A program made the position numbers and the translations under genes. A stretch of DNA of 64,000 nt, from the NCBI RefSeq assembly GCF_037940415.1, contig NZ_CP149798.1:5055001-5119000 (forward strand). Direction: 5' to 3'. This document shows positions 33,648 through 41,976 of the stretch, piece by piece. Under the pieces are notes generated by a model. That model was not told where the DNA came from and searched no databases. It was given only the letters and a program-made list of their open reading frames with translations. This DNA comes from Streptomyces sp. f51 (GTDB lineage: Bacteria; Actinomycetota; Actinomycetes; Streptomycetales; Streptomycetaceae). How positions within the stretch are numbered: the stretch's first letter is position 1; every line of letters begins with the position of its first letter.

Positions 33648-33827
33648 ATGAGTCGCCTGAAGAAGGCCGCCGACGCGAACCGGATCGCCGCTGCCAAGCA
33701 GCGTGCTGCTGGCCATGAGGACGCGGCGGCCCGTTACGAGGCCCGTGCCGAGGAGCTCGACTCCGGCAGGGTCGGCGACCGTACGGACGACGTGATCTCT
33801 CTTTTCCGCGCTGCTTTCCGCTGCTGA
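33648..33827 (+). CDS. Small helical protein
   Basis: 59 aa, ATG 33,648 with a GAGAGGA ribosome site. Charged, Ala-rich helix (KKAADANRIAAAKQRAAGHEDAAARYEARAEEL is split here by no motif of note), no cysteines or membrane part. First gene of the transfer operon; not recognised. Confidence 0.6.
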   Translation: MSRLKKAADANRIAAAKQRAAGHEDAAARYEARAEELDSGRVGDRTDDVISLFRAAFRC

Positions 33828-33847
33828 TCTCTGTCCCCGCTACCCGT

Positions 33848-33885
33848 GGGCGGTCGCCTCTCGCCAAAGACCGCGACCGCCCCGG
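33848..33885. repeat. Hairpin repeat with conserved loop, copy 1
   Basis: 38 bases identical to 41,903-41,940. Stem GGGCGGTCGC (33,848-33,857) with GCGACCGCCC (33,873-33,882); loop CTCTCGCCAAAGACC. It lies 28 bases before the next ATG. Confidence 0.85.
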
Positions 33886-33912
33886 CATCCCTTCGACGTC
33901 AGGAGAACTGCC

Positions 33913-34200
33913 ATGCGTACGTACATCGGCCGCCAACAGGCCATCTCCGCCCAGGACTTCGCGGAACTCGCGCTCGGCACCCCGATTGAACTGTGGCTCG
34001 GGGTCGAGGGCGAGACGGATGAAGAACGCGCCGCCCGCGAGGACGCTGCGCGCGACATCCTCGCCGACAACCCGAACCTTCCCGACGACCTGGTCCGCAT
34101 CGCGGCGCAGGTGATCGAGGAGAACCTGGACCTGTTCGACATCGTCCCGCTGTCCCGCCCCGCTCGCCGTCGCACGGCGGGCAAGGGGGTGGCGGCATGA
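33913..34200 (+). CDS. Hypothetical acidic protein
   Basis: 95 aa, beginning MRTYIGRQQAISAQDFAELAL. Helical, acidic centre (GETDEERAAREDAARDIL), basic C-terminal end. It overlaps the GGDEF gene by 4 bases (ATGA), so the two are coupled. No family recognised. Confidence 0.65.
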   Translation: MRTYIGRQQAISAQDFAELALGTPIELWLGVEGETDEERAAREDAARDILADNPNLPDDLVRIAAQVIEENLDLFDIVPLSRPARRRTAGKGVAA

Positions 34201-34850
34201 GCGAGGCCCTGTTAGCCGCCGCTGTCGGTCTGCCGATGGCGGCCGGATGGTCGCTGCATTCCCTGCGGCTGCGCCGGCGGATCGAGACCGCACGCCGTGA
34301 CCCGCTGACGGGCCTGTGGACGCGAGAAGCGTTCGAGGAGCGCGCTGCGAAGGTGCTGGCGGGCGGCCGCGGCGCGATCTACGTCATCGACCTCAACCGG
34401 TTCAAGGAGATCAACGACACCCACGGGCACGCGGCAGGCGACGTGGTCATCGCGACCACCGGCCGGCGCCTGGCCGAGTGGGCGGCCGTCAACCTCGGCA
34501 CCGTGGGGCGTCTGGGTGGCGATGAGTTCGCCGCAGTCGCCCGCGTGCTGAGCCACACGGATCTGTGCTGGACGCTCACTGAGCTGCACCGGGCCCTCGT
34601 GGAGCCGGTCACGGTCGACGGGCACCGGCTCGCTGCGGGCGCCGCAATCGGCGCGGTCGCCTACGACCCGGTCACCGGCGGCGCGGACCTGTCCACGCTG
34701 CTGCGGCTGGCGGATGAGCAGATGTACGCGGCCAAGCATTCCGGCGCCGACTGGCTCACGGCCCTCGATCTCATCCCGCAGCAACCGACGGTCAACGGTC
34801 GCCGCGCCGGCCGCCCCGGAACGCTCGGCAAACCGGAGGCCGCAGCATGA
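34197..34850 (+). CDS. GGDEF-domain protein, probable diguanylate cyclase
   Basis: 217 aa. An N-terminal hydrophobic segment (residues ~4-20) precedes a GGDEF domain: DPLTGLWTREAFEER, YVIDLNRFKEINDTHGHAAGD and the active-site signature RLGGDEFAAV. All main catalytic landmarks are present, so it may make cyclic di-GMP from GTP; an allosteric RxxD site was not seen five residues upstream. In Streptomyces cyclic di-GMP controls the switch to sporulation. Translationally coupled on both sides (ATGA overlaps) within the transfer operon. Confidence 0.85.
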   Translation: MSEALLAAAVGLPMAAGWSLHSLRLRRRIETARRDPLTGLWTREAFEERAAKVLAGGRGAIYVIDLNRFKEINDTHGHAAGDVVIATTGRRLAEWAAVNLGTVGRLGGDEFAAVARVLSHTDLCWTLTELHRALVEPVTVDGHRLAAGAAIGAVAYDPVTGGADLSTLLRLADEQMYAAKHSGADWLTALDLIPQQPTVNGRRAGRPGTLGKPEAAA

Positions 34851-35812
34851 CCACCCCGACCCCCGTACCCGAGGCGCCCGCACCCAGGGTGCCGCCATTG
34901 ACGCGCCCGGAGCAGGGACTCGCCGGCGTCGGTGCCCTCGCCGCCGCTGCGGTCGGCGCGCTCGGTCTGATCTCCTCGTTCGACGCGGTGTCCGCTGCCG
35001 CGGCGAGTTGGGGTTTCCGCTCGCCGTGGATGCTGCCTGTGGGTATCGACGTGTCCATCCCAGTGTTCACCGTCGCCAACCTGCTGTTGATCCGGATGGA
35101 CATGGCGCTCGCCTGGGTGCGCTTCGTGCCCTGGGCGCTCACGCTCATCACGTGCGGGCTGAACATCGCGGCTGGACACTCCCTGTCCGCGAAGATCGCG
35201 CACGGCACGATGCCGCTGCTGTGGGTGGTGTTCTCCGAGATCGGCGCGCACATCTACGCCGTCCGCATCGGCGCCGCCACCGGCCGCCGCATGGAGAAGA
35301 TCCGCTTCTCGCGCTGGCTGCTCGCCTTCCCCTCCACGTTCGCACTTTGGCGCCGTATGACGCTGTGGGAGGTCACCTCCTACAGCACGGCCCTGGTGCT
35401 GGAGAAGGAACGGCAGTTGGCCCGCGCGGACCTGCGCGAGCAGCACGGATGGCGCTGGCGCTCGAAGACCCCACGTCGTGAGCGCGTGATGCTGCGCATG
35501 GGCGACCTCGCCCCCGCCACCGAGCAGGGCATCCCCGCATCGTCTCCGGCGAGCAAGCCACAGGCAGTCCCGCCCGTGCCCAAGGCGCGGACGGCACGCC
35601 GCACCTCCGCCAGGGTCGCAGGGAAGCCGCAACGCTCTTTCGAGGGCCTGCTCATCGAGGCTCGCGCGGCCACTGCACAGTGGAGCGAAGCCGGTCTGAA
35701 CGCGGAGGCCATCCGCGCGGAAGTGCGCTGCTCCGCGGCGAATGCCCGCCGGCTGCGGGACGCGCTGAAAGCCGAGCGTGCCCAAGCCCCGGCGCTGCAC
35801 GCCGTTCCGTGA
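34847..35812 (+). CDS. DUF2637 membrane protein, SpdB-like
   Basis: 321 aa. After a Pro-rich start come four hydrophobic segments within residues ~25-145 (for example GVGALAAAAVGALGLISSF, WMLPVGIDVSIPVFTVANLLL, FVPWALTLITCGLNIAA, MPLLWVVFSEIGAHIY). A long soluble basic C-terminal part follows, ending in an HTH-like helix (EAGLNAEAIRAEVRCSAANARRL). This is the SpdB plan: a membrane anchor with a DNA-binding tail for plasmid spread. Coupled to the GGDEF gene before it and the zinc protein after it. Confidence 0.82.
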   Translation: MTTPTPVPEAPAPRVPPLTRPEQGLAGVGALAAAAVGALGLISSFDAVSAAAASWGFRSPWMLPVGIDVSIPVFTVANLLLIRMDMALAWVRFVPWALTLITCGLNIAAGHSLSAKIAHGTMPLLWVVFSEIGAHIYAVRIGAATGRRMEKIRFSRWLLAFPSTFALWRRMTLWEVTSYSTALVLEKERQLARADLREQHGWRWRSKTPRRERVMLRMGDLAPATEQGIPASSPASKPQAVPPVPKARTARRTSARVAGKPQRSFEGLLIEARAATAQWSEAGLNAEAIRAEVRCSAANARRLRDALKAERAQAPALHAVP

Positions 35813-36195
35813 TGGCCGGGTCGTTCGGCAAGTGCTACGACCCCACCGGCGCCCAGTACGGCATCCCTACCTACCCGTGGCGTTACGCCCCCAACGGGCT
35901 CGCCACACGTCGCCAACTGCGCGCCCGCGGGCTCCGTCCGGGCGGTCAGCCGATCGCGGCGCAGCTCATGCGCCCGCGTTACCGGCGTGGCCCGCTGGTC
36001 GCCTACCTCTACCGCCTCGACCGCGCCAAGCCTGTTCGGCCGATGACGGCCGGTAAGCGGGCTGCGCTCGCCAAGGCGATGCGAGCGCGCCGCACCTGCC
36101 CCGCCTGCGCCACGGACGCCGGATACGTCATCCCGACCTCGCTCGGCATGTGCGTGACCTGCGCCTACCCAGCCACAGCACCGTGCGCCGCCTGA
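35812..36195 (+). CDS. RRQRL-motif zinc-binding protein
   Basis: 127 aa from the ATG that overlaps the SpdB-like stop by one base. It contains WRYAPNGLATRRQLRARGLRPGGQP, the arginine-rich motif that names the family, and a four-Cys ribbon CPAC ... CVTC near the C-terminus. The family is common in Streptomyces integrated elements and may bind DNA or RNA; no function is established that I know of. Confidence 0.75.
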   Translation: MAGSFGKCYDPTGAQYGIPTYPWRYAPNGLATRRQLRARGLRPGGQPIAAQLMRPRYRRGPLVAYLYRLDRAKPVRPMTAGKRAALAKAMRARRTCPACATDAGYVIPTSLGMCVTCAYPATAPCAA

Positions 36196-36224
36196 ACACC
36201 CCACCGAATGCGAGGAGTTCCGCC

Positions 36225-36440
36225 ATGGCCAACCCGACCCCGACCCCGGTGCACACCGTCGCGTTCCACTGGTCCGCGCTGGTTTTGGTCGGCCGTCTGT
36301 GGCGCCCGGTGTCCGGGATCGTCACCGGCCCGGACGGCTACGAGAAGGCGGACGCCTACTTCGAGGCCACCGACCAGCTCACCATGCAGGGCTTGCGCGG
36401 CGCGGTGGCGCACTTCGAGGCCACTCGCATCCAGCTCTGA
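36225..36440 (+). CDS. Small hypothetical protein
   Basis: 71 aa, ATG 36,225 with a CGAGGAG ribosome site. Beta strands around TVAFHWSALVLVGRLWRPVSG, then a helical end. No motif recognised. Between the zinc protein and traB. Confidence 0.6.
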   Translation: MANPTPTPVHTVAFHWSALVLVGRLWRPVSGIVTGPDGYEKADAYFEATDQLTMQGLRGAVAHFEATRIQL

Positions 36441-36462
36441 CGTCACTGCTCACCGTCTGCTC

Positions 36463-36507
36463 GCGGGGTCCGTCCGCCCACCTTCCACAGCGTCGGCCGG
36501 ACCCCGC
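36463..36507. terminator. Hairpin before traB
   Basis: GCGGGGTCCG (36,463-36,472) pairs with CGGACCCCGC (36,498-36,507), 25-base loop. Could attenuate read-through into traB; it lacks the loop sequence shared by the other element B hairpins. Confidence 0.55.
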
Positions 36508-36537
36508 TCACCCCTCCGTATCCGGAAGGAACCTTCA

Positions 36538-38742
36538 GTGAACCAGCCCGACGACAACGAACTGTTCAACCGGCTCGAAGCCGAGATGACCACCGGCACC
36601 GGCGCGGACGTGGTCGACCTCGACAAGGCCCGATCCGCCTGTGACGGGTCGGCCGCCCCGACGGCCGACCCGCTGCCCGACTCCCGCCCCACCGGGTCGG
36701 ACGACCCGGACGACGAGGAGTCGGCCGACTCGATCGCCCGTCCGGTCGACCGTCCCGACCTTCCCTCTCCCGGGATCACGACCTACAAGCGTCGGCCGAT
36801 CCTGCCGACGTGGCTCACCTCGAAGCCTGGCTTCGTGGCCACCGCGGAGCGCGCGGCCGGCAATGCCTTCTACGCCACGGCGTTCCACGGCATCCGCACC
36901 CCCTGGTACGCCCTCCAGCTCACGCTCCACGCGCCGCGCGGTGCGGCCCGTTTCGTGCGGGACAGCAACCGGTGGGTGTGGGACGCGGAGGGTGCGCCGC
37001 TGCGCGAGTACGAGGTACGGGGGGAGAACACCGCGGAGTACCTGAAACTGTCCCGGCAGCGCGACGGACGGGTCCGCCTGCGCGTGCTCGTCAGCACGGT
37101 GGCGCTGGTCTTCGGTGCCGCGTTCGCGCTGACCCTGTACGTGCTGGCCCCCGCCTGGTTAGGCGTGCTGGCATCGGCCGCGGTGCTGGTCGCCGGTTTC
37201 TGGGGCTCCCCGCAGGACCACCCCGTGATCGGGCCCGCGGTGCTGAAGACGGAGATTCAGAAGCTGACCGGTCCGATCGTGCTGCGCGCTTTGGACAACA
37301 TCGGCAACGCGAAGCTGTCGGCCGCCATCAAGAAGGGCGGCGACATGAACGGGATGCGCTTCACCTCCGAGATCACCCGCGACGGTCCCGGCTACCGCGC
37401 CGACCTCGACCTCCCGTGGGGTGTGACCCCGGAGGACATCATGGAGGCCCGCAAGCCGCTCGCGTCCGGGCTGCGCCGCAAGGTCGGCTGTGTGTGGCCG
37501 TCGGCCGACCCGACCGAGCACGAGGGCCGGCTGATCCTGTGGGTGGGCGACAAGCCCATGAACGAGACCACCAAGCCCGCCTGGCCGCTGCTGAAGTCGG
37601 GCAGCGTCGATCTGTTCAGGCCGGTCGTGTTCGGCAACGACCAGCGCATGGGCGACGTCGCCGTCACGCTCATGTTCGCGAGCGTGGTCGTCGGGTCCAT
37701 CCCGCGGATGGGAAAGACGTTCCTGATGCGGCTGTTCCTGCTCATCGCCGCGCTGGACCCGCGGGCGGCCCTGTACGCGTTCGACTTCAAGGGCACCGGC
37801 GACTTCGGTGCCCTGGAGCCGGTCTGCCACCGCTACCGGGCAGGCGACGAGGACGAAGACATCCTGTACGTCCTCGAATCGCTGCGCGAGCTGCGGGCGG
37901 AGCTGCGCCGCAGGGCGAAGGTCATCAAGTCCCTGCCGCGCTCTCGCTGCCCGGAATCGAAGGTCACCCCCGAGCTGGCGAACGACAAGTCGCTCGGGCT
38001 GCACCCGATCGTGGCCGGGTTCGACGAGTGCCAGGTCCCGTTCGAGCACGAGAAGTACGGGGCGGAGATCGAGGAGATCGCGACCGACCTGGGCAAGCGC
38101 GGTCCGGCGCTGGGCATGGTGACCCTGTTCGGCACCCAGCGCCCGGACGCGAAGTCGCTGCCCACCGGCATCTCGGCAAACGCGGTCCTGCGGTTCTGCC
38201 TGAAGGTGATGGGTCAGCCCGCCAACGACATGGTGCTCGGCACGTCGATGTACAAGGCGGGTTACCGGGCGACGATGTTCTCCCGTACCGACCGCGGCAT
38301 CTGCTGGATGGCCGGCGAGGGCGACGACCCGCGCATCGTCGCGTCCGCGTTCGTCGACGCGCTCGGCGCCGAACAGGTTGTCGTGCGGGCCCGGAAGATG
38401 CGCGAGGCGTACGGGAACATCACCGGGCACGCCATCGGTGAAAGTCCCGAGAGCGGTGAGGCCGCGTTCGACCTGCTCGCCGACATCCTCAGGGTCGTCG
38501 CAGTCGACGAGGACAAGGTGTGGAACGAGAAGGTCGCCGCCCGTCTCGCCGCGCTGCGGCCGGAGATCTACGGCGGGTGGAAGCCGGAGACGGTGACCAC
38601 GAACCTGCGCCCGCACGGCATCAGCGCGCAGGACGTCTGGGGCACCACCGACAAGGGCAAGGGCACCACCCGCCGCGGCATCGCCCGCGCCGACATCACC
38701 ACCGCCATCACCCAGCGTGACGGAAAGTGGTCCGGAGACTGA
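36538..38742 (+). CDS. traB: FtsK/SpoIIIE-type DNA translocase TraB
   Basis: 734 aa from GTG 36,538 with a GGAAGGA ribosome site. A soluble acidic N-terminus, then a pair of membrane helices (around 182-220: LVSTVALVFGAAFALTLYVL and GVLASAAVLVAGFW), then the motor: Walker A GSIPRMGKT (386-394) and Walker B VAGFDECQ (Asp496). The C-terminus ends in a winged-helix-like basic part with TTRRGIARADI, expected to read clt repeats. This is the complete TraB plan, larger than the element A protein. It moves double-stranded DNA through the hyphal contact. A CTAG-rich repeat block follows the stop by 11 bases. Confidence 0.92.
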   Translation: MNQPDDNELFNRLEAEMTTGTGADVVDLDKARSACDGSAAPTADPLPDSRPTGSDDPDDEESADSIARPVDRPDLPSPGITTYKRRPILPTWLTSKPGFVATAERAAGNAFYATAFHGIRTPWYALQLTLHAPRGAARFVRDSNRWVWDAEGAPLREYEVRGENTAEYLKLSRQRDGRVRLRVLVSTVALVFGAAFALTLYVLAPAWLGVLASAAVLVAGFWGSPQDHPVIGPAVLKTEIQKLTGPIVLRALDNIGNAKLSAAIKKGGDMNGMRFTSEITRDGPGYRADLDLPWGVTPEDIMEARKPLASGLRRKVGCVWPSADPTEHEGRLILWVGDKPMNETTKPAWPLLKSGSVDLFRPVVFGNDQRMGDVAVTLMFASVVVGSIPRMGKTFLMRLFLLIAALDPRAALYAFDFKGTGDFGALEPVCHRYRAGDEDEDILYVLESLRELRAELRRRAKVIKSLPRSRCPESKVTPELANDKSLGLHPIVAGFDECQVPFEHEKYGAEIEEIATDLGKRGPALGMVTLFGTQRPDAKSLPTGISANAVLRFCLKVMGQPANDMVLGTSMYKAGYRATMFSRTDRGICWMAGEGDDPRIVASAFVDALGAEQVVVRARKMREAYGNITGHAIGESPESGEAAFDLLADILRVVAVDEDKVWNEKVAARLAALRPEIYGGWKPETVTTNLRPHGISAQDVWGTTDKGKGTTRRGIARADITTAITQRDGKWSGD

Positions 38743-38752
38743 CGCGCACCGC

Positions 38753-38842
38753 TGCTAGGTCTAGCACCCGCCGTTGCTAGACCTAGCAGCCCCGCTAGCA
38801 CCCCAAACCGGCTCTGATCAGCAACCTCGCACCTAGCACCCG
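38753..38842. repeat. CTAG-rich repeat block behind traB, clt candidate
   Basis: TGCTAGGTCTAGCA (38,753-38,766) and its exact inverse TGCTAGACCTAGCA (38,775-38,788) flank 8 bases. Direct copies of CTAGCA(C/G)CC occur at 38,761, 38,783, 38,795 and 38,833. CTAG is rare in such GC-rich DNA, so the density is striking. In pSVH1-type plasmids the TraB recognition repeats (clt) lie next to traB. Confidence 0.65.
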
Positions 38843-38883
38843 ACCTGCGAGAACACCCGGAAACCCGCCTGGAAGGGCACCCC

Positions 38884-39138
38884 ATGACCCTCCTCCTCCT
38901 TGCTGGAGCCTGCCTGCTCGCCGTCACTCTCGGTTACTGGAGTCTGTGTGCGGCGAGCCCGTACGGCGACTGCCGCAAGTGCCGCGGCATGGGCCACGCG
39001 CTCAAGACCGACCGCAAAGGACGCCTCAAGCGCGGCAAGCAGTGCCGCCGCTGCCAGGGCCACGGCAAGCGCATACGCGTCGGTCGCCACCTCTACAACC
39101 TGTGGGCCCGCATCTACCGCGCCGGCACCGCCGACTGA
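38884..39138 (+). CDS. Membrane-anchored DnaJ-type zinc-finger protein
   Basis: 84 aa. One N-terminal membrane helix (LLLLAGACLLAVTLGYWSL), then CRKCRGMGH and CRRCQGHGK, two CxxCxGxG elements as in DnaJ zinc fingers. Basic throughout. Similar in plan to the small zinc protein in element A but with an anchor. GGAAGGGCACCC precedes the ATG. Function unknown; spread region by position. Confidence 0.7.
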   Translation: MTLLLLAGACLLAVTLGYWSLCAASPYGDCRKCRGMGHALKTDRKGRLKRGKQCRRCQGHGKRIRVGRHLYNLWARIYRAGTAD

Positions 39139-39154
39139 CCCCGGGAGAGCAGCC

Positions 39155-39343
39155 ATGACCCACCACCCTGCGCACCGCCGGTCGCCCGTCATCGTCTGCC
39201 ACGACGAGACGAGCGACTTCCTGACCGCCGACCTCCCGGACCGGTTCCGCACCGATCCGGTCAGCCTCGCCGACCTGCGCCGCGCGCTCGCCGACATGCG
39301 CGCCCGGTTCACCAACCCCGACAGCCCGGAGGGCTCCCGATGA
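39155..39343 (+). CDS. Small hypothetical protein
   Basis: 62 aa from ATG 39,155 (GGGAGAG ribosome site), overlapping the next start by 4 bases. Contains SPVIVCHDETSDF and a helical end. Not recognised. Confidence 0.6.
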   Translation: MTHHPAHRRSPVIVCHDETSDFLTADLPDRFRTDPVSLADLRRALADMRARFTNPDSPEGSR

Positions 39344-39534
39344 TCCTGAACATCTCCGCCGTGCTGCTGTTCGGCGCCGCGTCCGCCCTCGCCGTCAAAA
39401 CCCGGTCCGCCGGCGGCGGCTCCGCCCTGGTCCTGTTCCTGTTCGGGTTCTTCGTCGCCGGGACCGGCGCCTACGGACCCATCCACGACGTCGTGCAAGC
39501 GTCCGCCGACGCCCTGTCCGCCCTCGGTAACTGA
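39340..39534 (+). CDS. Small membrane protein of the spread region
   Basis: 64 aa with two hydrophobic stretches (MILNISAVLLFGAASALAV and SALVLFLFGFFVAGTGAY). ATGA overlap with the gene before. Counterpart of the small Spd membrane proteins of element A by size and place. Confidence 0.65.
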   Translation: MILNISAVLLFGAASALAVKTRSAGGGSALVLFLFGFFVAGTGAYGPIHDVVQASADALSALGN

Positions 39535-39546
39535 AGGAGACCCGCC

Positions 39547-40020
39547 GTGAACGAACACGCCCCAGCCCTGCGGCCGGACTTCCCGGCCGCCCCGGTGTAC
39601 GACCCGGCCTCCCTGACCCTGTACGCGCCCACCCCCGCGGCTGTGGAACTGGCCGCCGAACGGGGCCCGGTGGTGTGGGTGCCCGACGCCTACGGCCGCC
39701 TGGTCCCCATGCCCAAGCACCTCGCCCCCGCCCCGATGGCCCGCCCCGAACCGCGCGACCTGACCCCGCTCCCGCTCCTCGACCCCATCGCCCAGCGCTT
39801 CATGGGTGCCGGGCTCGGGGGCGGCGCCCTCGCCGCCGGCGTCGGCTACGGCGTGGGCGAGGTCGTCAACGCCGCCGCCGGACTCGGCACCGGCACCGTC
39901 ATGTGGATCGCGCTCGCGGTCCTCGCCTGGCGCACCCCGATCCGCTCCATCAGCGGCGGGCGCGGCAGCACGGTCAACATCCGCAAGGCCGTCATCAAGC
40001 GCAACCACTTCCACGGCTGA
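39547..40020 (+). CDS. Spd-like membrane protein
   Basis: 157 aa from GTG 39,547. Pro/Ala-rich soluble first half, then a Gly-rich hydrophobic region (MGAGLGGGALAAGVGYGVG) and a second segment (GTVMWIALAVLAWR), ending with a basic tail (VNIRKAVIKRNHFHG). Likely spread protein acting at the membrane; family not certain. Confidence 0.65.
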   Translation: MNEHAPALRPDFPAAPVYDPASLTLYAPTPAAVELAAERGPVVWVPDAYGRLVPMPKHLAPAPMARPEPRDLTPLPLLDPIAQRFMGAGLGGGALAAGVGYGVGEVVNAAAGLGTGTVMWIALAVLAWRTPIRSISGGRGSTVNIRKAVIKRNHFHG

Positions 40021-40039
40021 ACCCCCGGAGAGGACACCC

Positions 40040-40525
40040 GTGTTCGAGATCCGCATCATCTGCGCCCCGCAGGACACCGAACGTGTCGTCGCCGCACTCG
40101 ACGGCACGTTCACGACCGGCACTGCGACCGTCTACCCCACGCGTGACGGCCACCGGAACCGCCTCTACATCAGGGCCGATCTGCCCACCGCAGACGCGCC
40201 GGCCGATACGGCGGACTGGCCCACGGCGGAAGCCGCGTACGACACTGCCCCGAGCATGGTCCGTGAGGTCGGATGGACCGCACGGACGGCCCGCGAAGTG
40301 GTGTCCGGCGCCTTTCCTGCTCGTGAGTTCTGGCTGCGCAAGGCCGCCCTGCTCGACCGCATTGCTCTGCACGACGAGAGCGACGGCGACGACATCCCCA
40401 CCGCTGCCGCGGACCTTGCCATACAGGCTGCCCGAGAGCTCATGGACCTGGACGACGAGCCGGTGCTCTGTGACCCGCGTGCCTACGTCCGTCAGCAGTA
40501 CGTCCTTTGGGCCAAGAGCCAGTAG
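40040..40525 (+). CDS. Hypothetical protein
   Basis: 161 aa from GTG 40,040, with GGAGAGGACACCC before it. An N-terminal beta-alpha-beta unit (MFEIRIICAPQDTERVVAALDG) is followed by a helical C-terminal half. Often found before the cytosine methylase gene in Streptomyces elements. Function unknown. Followed by a conserved-loop hairpin. Confidence 0.65.
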   Translation: MFEIRIICAPQDTERVVAALDGTFTTGTATVYPTRDGHRNRLYIRADLPTADAPADTADWPTAEAAYDTAPSMVREVGWTARTAREVVSGAFPAREFWLRKAALLDRIALHDESDGDDIPTAAADLAIQAARELMDLDDEPVLCDPRAYVRQQYVLWAKSQ

Positions 40526-40532
40526 CTGTGCC

Positions 40533-40576
40533 AAGGGCGGCCCCCGCCTCTTGCCAAAGAATCCGGGGCCGCCCTT
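40533..40576. repeat. Hairpin with conserved loop, copy 2 (variant)
   Basis: AAGGGCGGCCCC (40,533-40,544) pairs perfectly with GGGGCCGCCCTT (40,565-40,576). The stem differs from copies 1 and 3, but the loop keeps CCTCTTGCCAAAGA. It lies 40 bases before the methylase ATG. Confidence 0.8.
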
Positions 40577-40615
40577 GCCAACCAGTCCGCAACAGACCTG
40601 TTGGAGGCATCCAGC

Positions 40616-41893
40616 ATGACCCATCACCCCACCGTTTCATCGGAGGGCGGCAACATCAGCTTTTGCACCGGGTCCGGTGCGCTGGACCAGGCCGTGCAAG
40701 CCGTTACCGGCCTGCCTACGGTCCTGGTCGGTGAGAAGGACCCGGCCGCGTCCCGGCTGCTGGCCGCGCGCATGCCCGGCGCGCGCAACCTGGGTGACAT
40801 CACCGCGGTCGACTTCGCGGAGCTGGCCGCCTCTGTGCCGCGCCCTCGGGCGCTGACCGCCGGGTTTCCCTGCCAGGACATCTCCAACGCCGGACCTCGG
40901 GGAGGGATCGCCGGTGACCGCTCCGGACTGTGGAAAACCATCGCCGACGCCGTTCGCCACCTTCGACCCCGCCTCGTCTTCCTGGAGAACGTCGCCGCCA
41001 TCCGCAGTAGGGGACTCGACGTCGTCGCCGCCGACCTGGCCGCGCTCGGGTACGACGCGCGGTGGATGTGCCTACGCGCTGGAGATCCCGAAGTCGGCGC
41101 CTGTCACCGGCGTGACCGCTGGTTCGCCGTCGCGTATCCCGCTACTGAAGACCCCCACCTCACAGTTGGGACGCAATGGGGGACCCCAGCACCCGGACAA
41201 GCGCAAGGCGGGCGGGCACGGGCCCACGCTGGAGGACGAAGTGGTCTTCTTGCTGCCCCCGACGGCCAGCTGACCCTGCTCCCGACACCGGCCGCGGCCG
41301 ACGGGACCGGCGGCCCCGGAACCTCTGCCAAGCGGCAGGGCGGGATGAACCTGCGCACCGCCGTGACCCTGCTGCCCACACCGGCGGCACGCGACTGGAA
41401 GTCCGGCGCCTCCAACCTGCTGGGCACCAACTCCCGTCCGCTGAACGAGGTGGTGGTCAACCTACTGCCCACTCCCAAGGCGTCCGACGGACCGCACGGA
41501 GGGCCCAACCAGCGCGACACGGCCGGGAACTACTACCTGCCCGGCCAGGCCGTCCGCCTGGACGGGCGGTGGGTGGCCACCAACGGCACCGACTACGGGC
41601 CTGCCATCCGGCGTTGGGAGGCAGTGCTGGGACGTTCCGCGCCCGAGCCGACCGAGGCGGGCACCAAGGGCAACCGCCGACTGTCCCCGGCGTTCGTGGA
41701 ATGGATGATGGGCGCCGATCCCGGCTGGGTCACCGGCACGGACCTGGAACTTTCCCGCTCCGACCAGCTCAAGATCCTCGGCAACGGCGTCGTCATCCAC
41801 CAAGCCGCACTCGCCTACCGCGCGCTGCTCGCCGCGACCGTGGCTGAAGCCGCGGGTCCCGCACTGGCTCAGCTCGCCCTGGACATCGCCTAG
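40616..41893 (+). CDS. DNA (cytosine-5) methyltransferase
   Basis: 425 aa from ATG 40,616 (TTGGAGG ribosome site). Motif I is SFCTGSGALDQA, a variant of the F-x-G-x-G loop; motif IV has the catalytic Cys86 in GFPCQDISNAG; motif VI is FLENV; motif VIII is CHRRDRWF; the C-terminal motif X is near LKILGNGVV. The target-recognition region has three LLPTP repeats, as seen in many actinobacterial and phage enzymes. No cognate restriction endonuclease is beside it, so protection of the transferring element against host restriction is the likely role. Confidence 0.9.
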   Translation: MTHHPTVSSEGGNISFCTGSGALDQAVQAVTGLPTVLVGEKDPAASRLLAARMPGARNLGDITAVDFAELAASVPRPRALTAGFPCQDISNAGPRGGIAGDRSGLWKTIADAVRHLRPRLVFLENVAAIRSRGLDVVAADLAALGYDARWMCLRAGDPEVGACHRRDRWFAVAYPATEDPHLTVGTQWGTPAPGQAQGGRARAHAGGRSGLLAAPDGQLTLLPTPAAADGTGGPGTSAKRQGGMNLRTAVTLLPTPAARDWKSGASNLLGTNSRPLNEVVVNLLPTPKASDGPHGGPNQRDTAGNYYLPGQAVRLDGRWVATNGTDYGPAIRRWEAVLGRSAPEPTEAGTKGNRRLSPAFVEWMMGADPGWVTGTDLELSRSDQLKILGNGVVIHQAALAYRALLAATVAEAAGPALAQLALDIA

Positions 41894-41902
41894 ATGTGGC
41901 TG

Positions 41903-41940
41903 GGGCGGTCGCCTCTCGCCAAAGACCGCGACCGCCCCGG
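41903..41940. repeat. Hairpin repeat with conserved loop, copy 3
   Basis: 38 bases identical to 33,848-33,885, stem and loop alike. It lies between the methylase and Prim-Pol genes, 36 bases before the next ATG. Confidence 0.85.
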
Positions 41941-41976
41941 TTCTCCGTCCTTCGACAGAAACAGGAGACCTCCAGC

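Noticed and set aside
36810..38441. Long open frame of 543 codons inside traB
   Set aside because: It is a frame shadow of the GC-rich traB gene, with an Arg/Gly/Pro-rich product and no domain.
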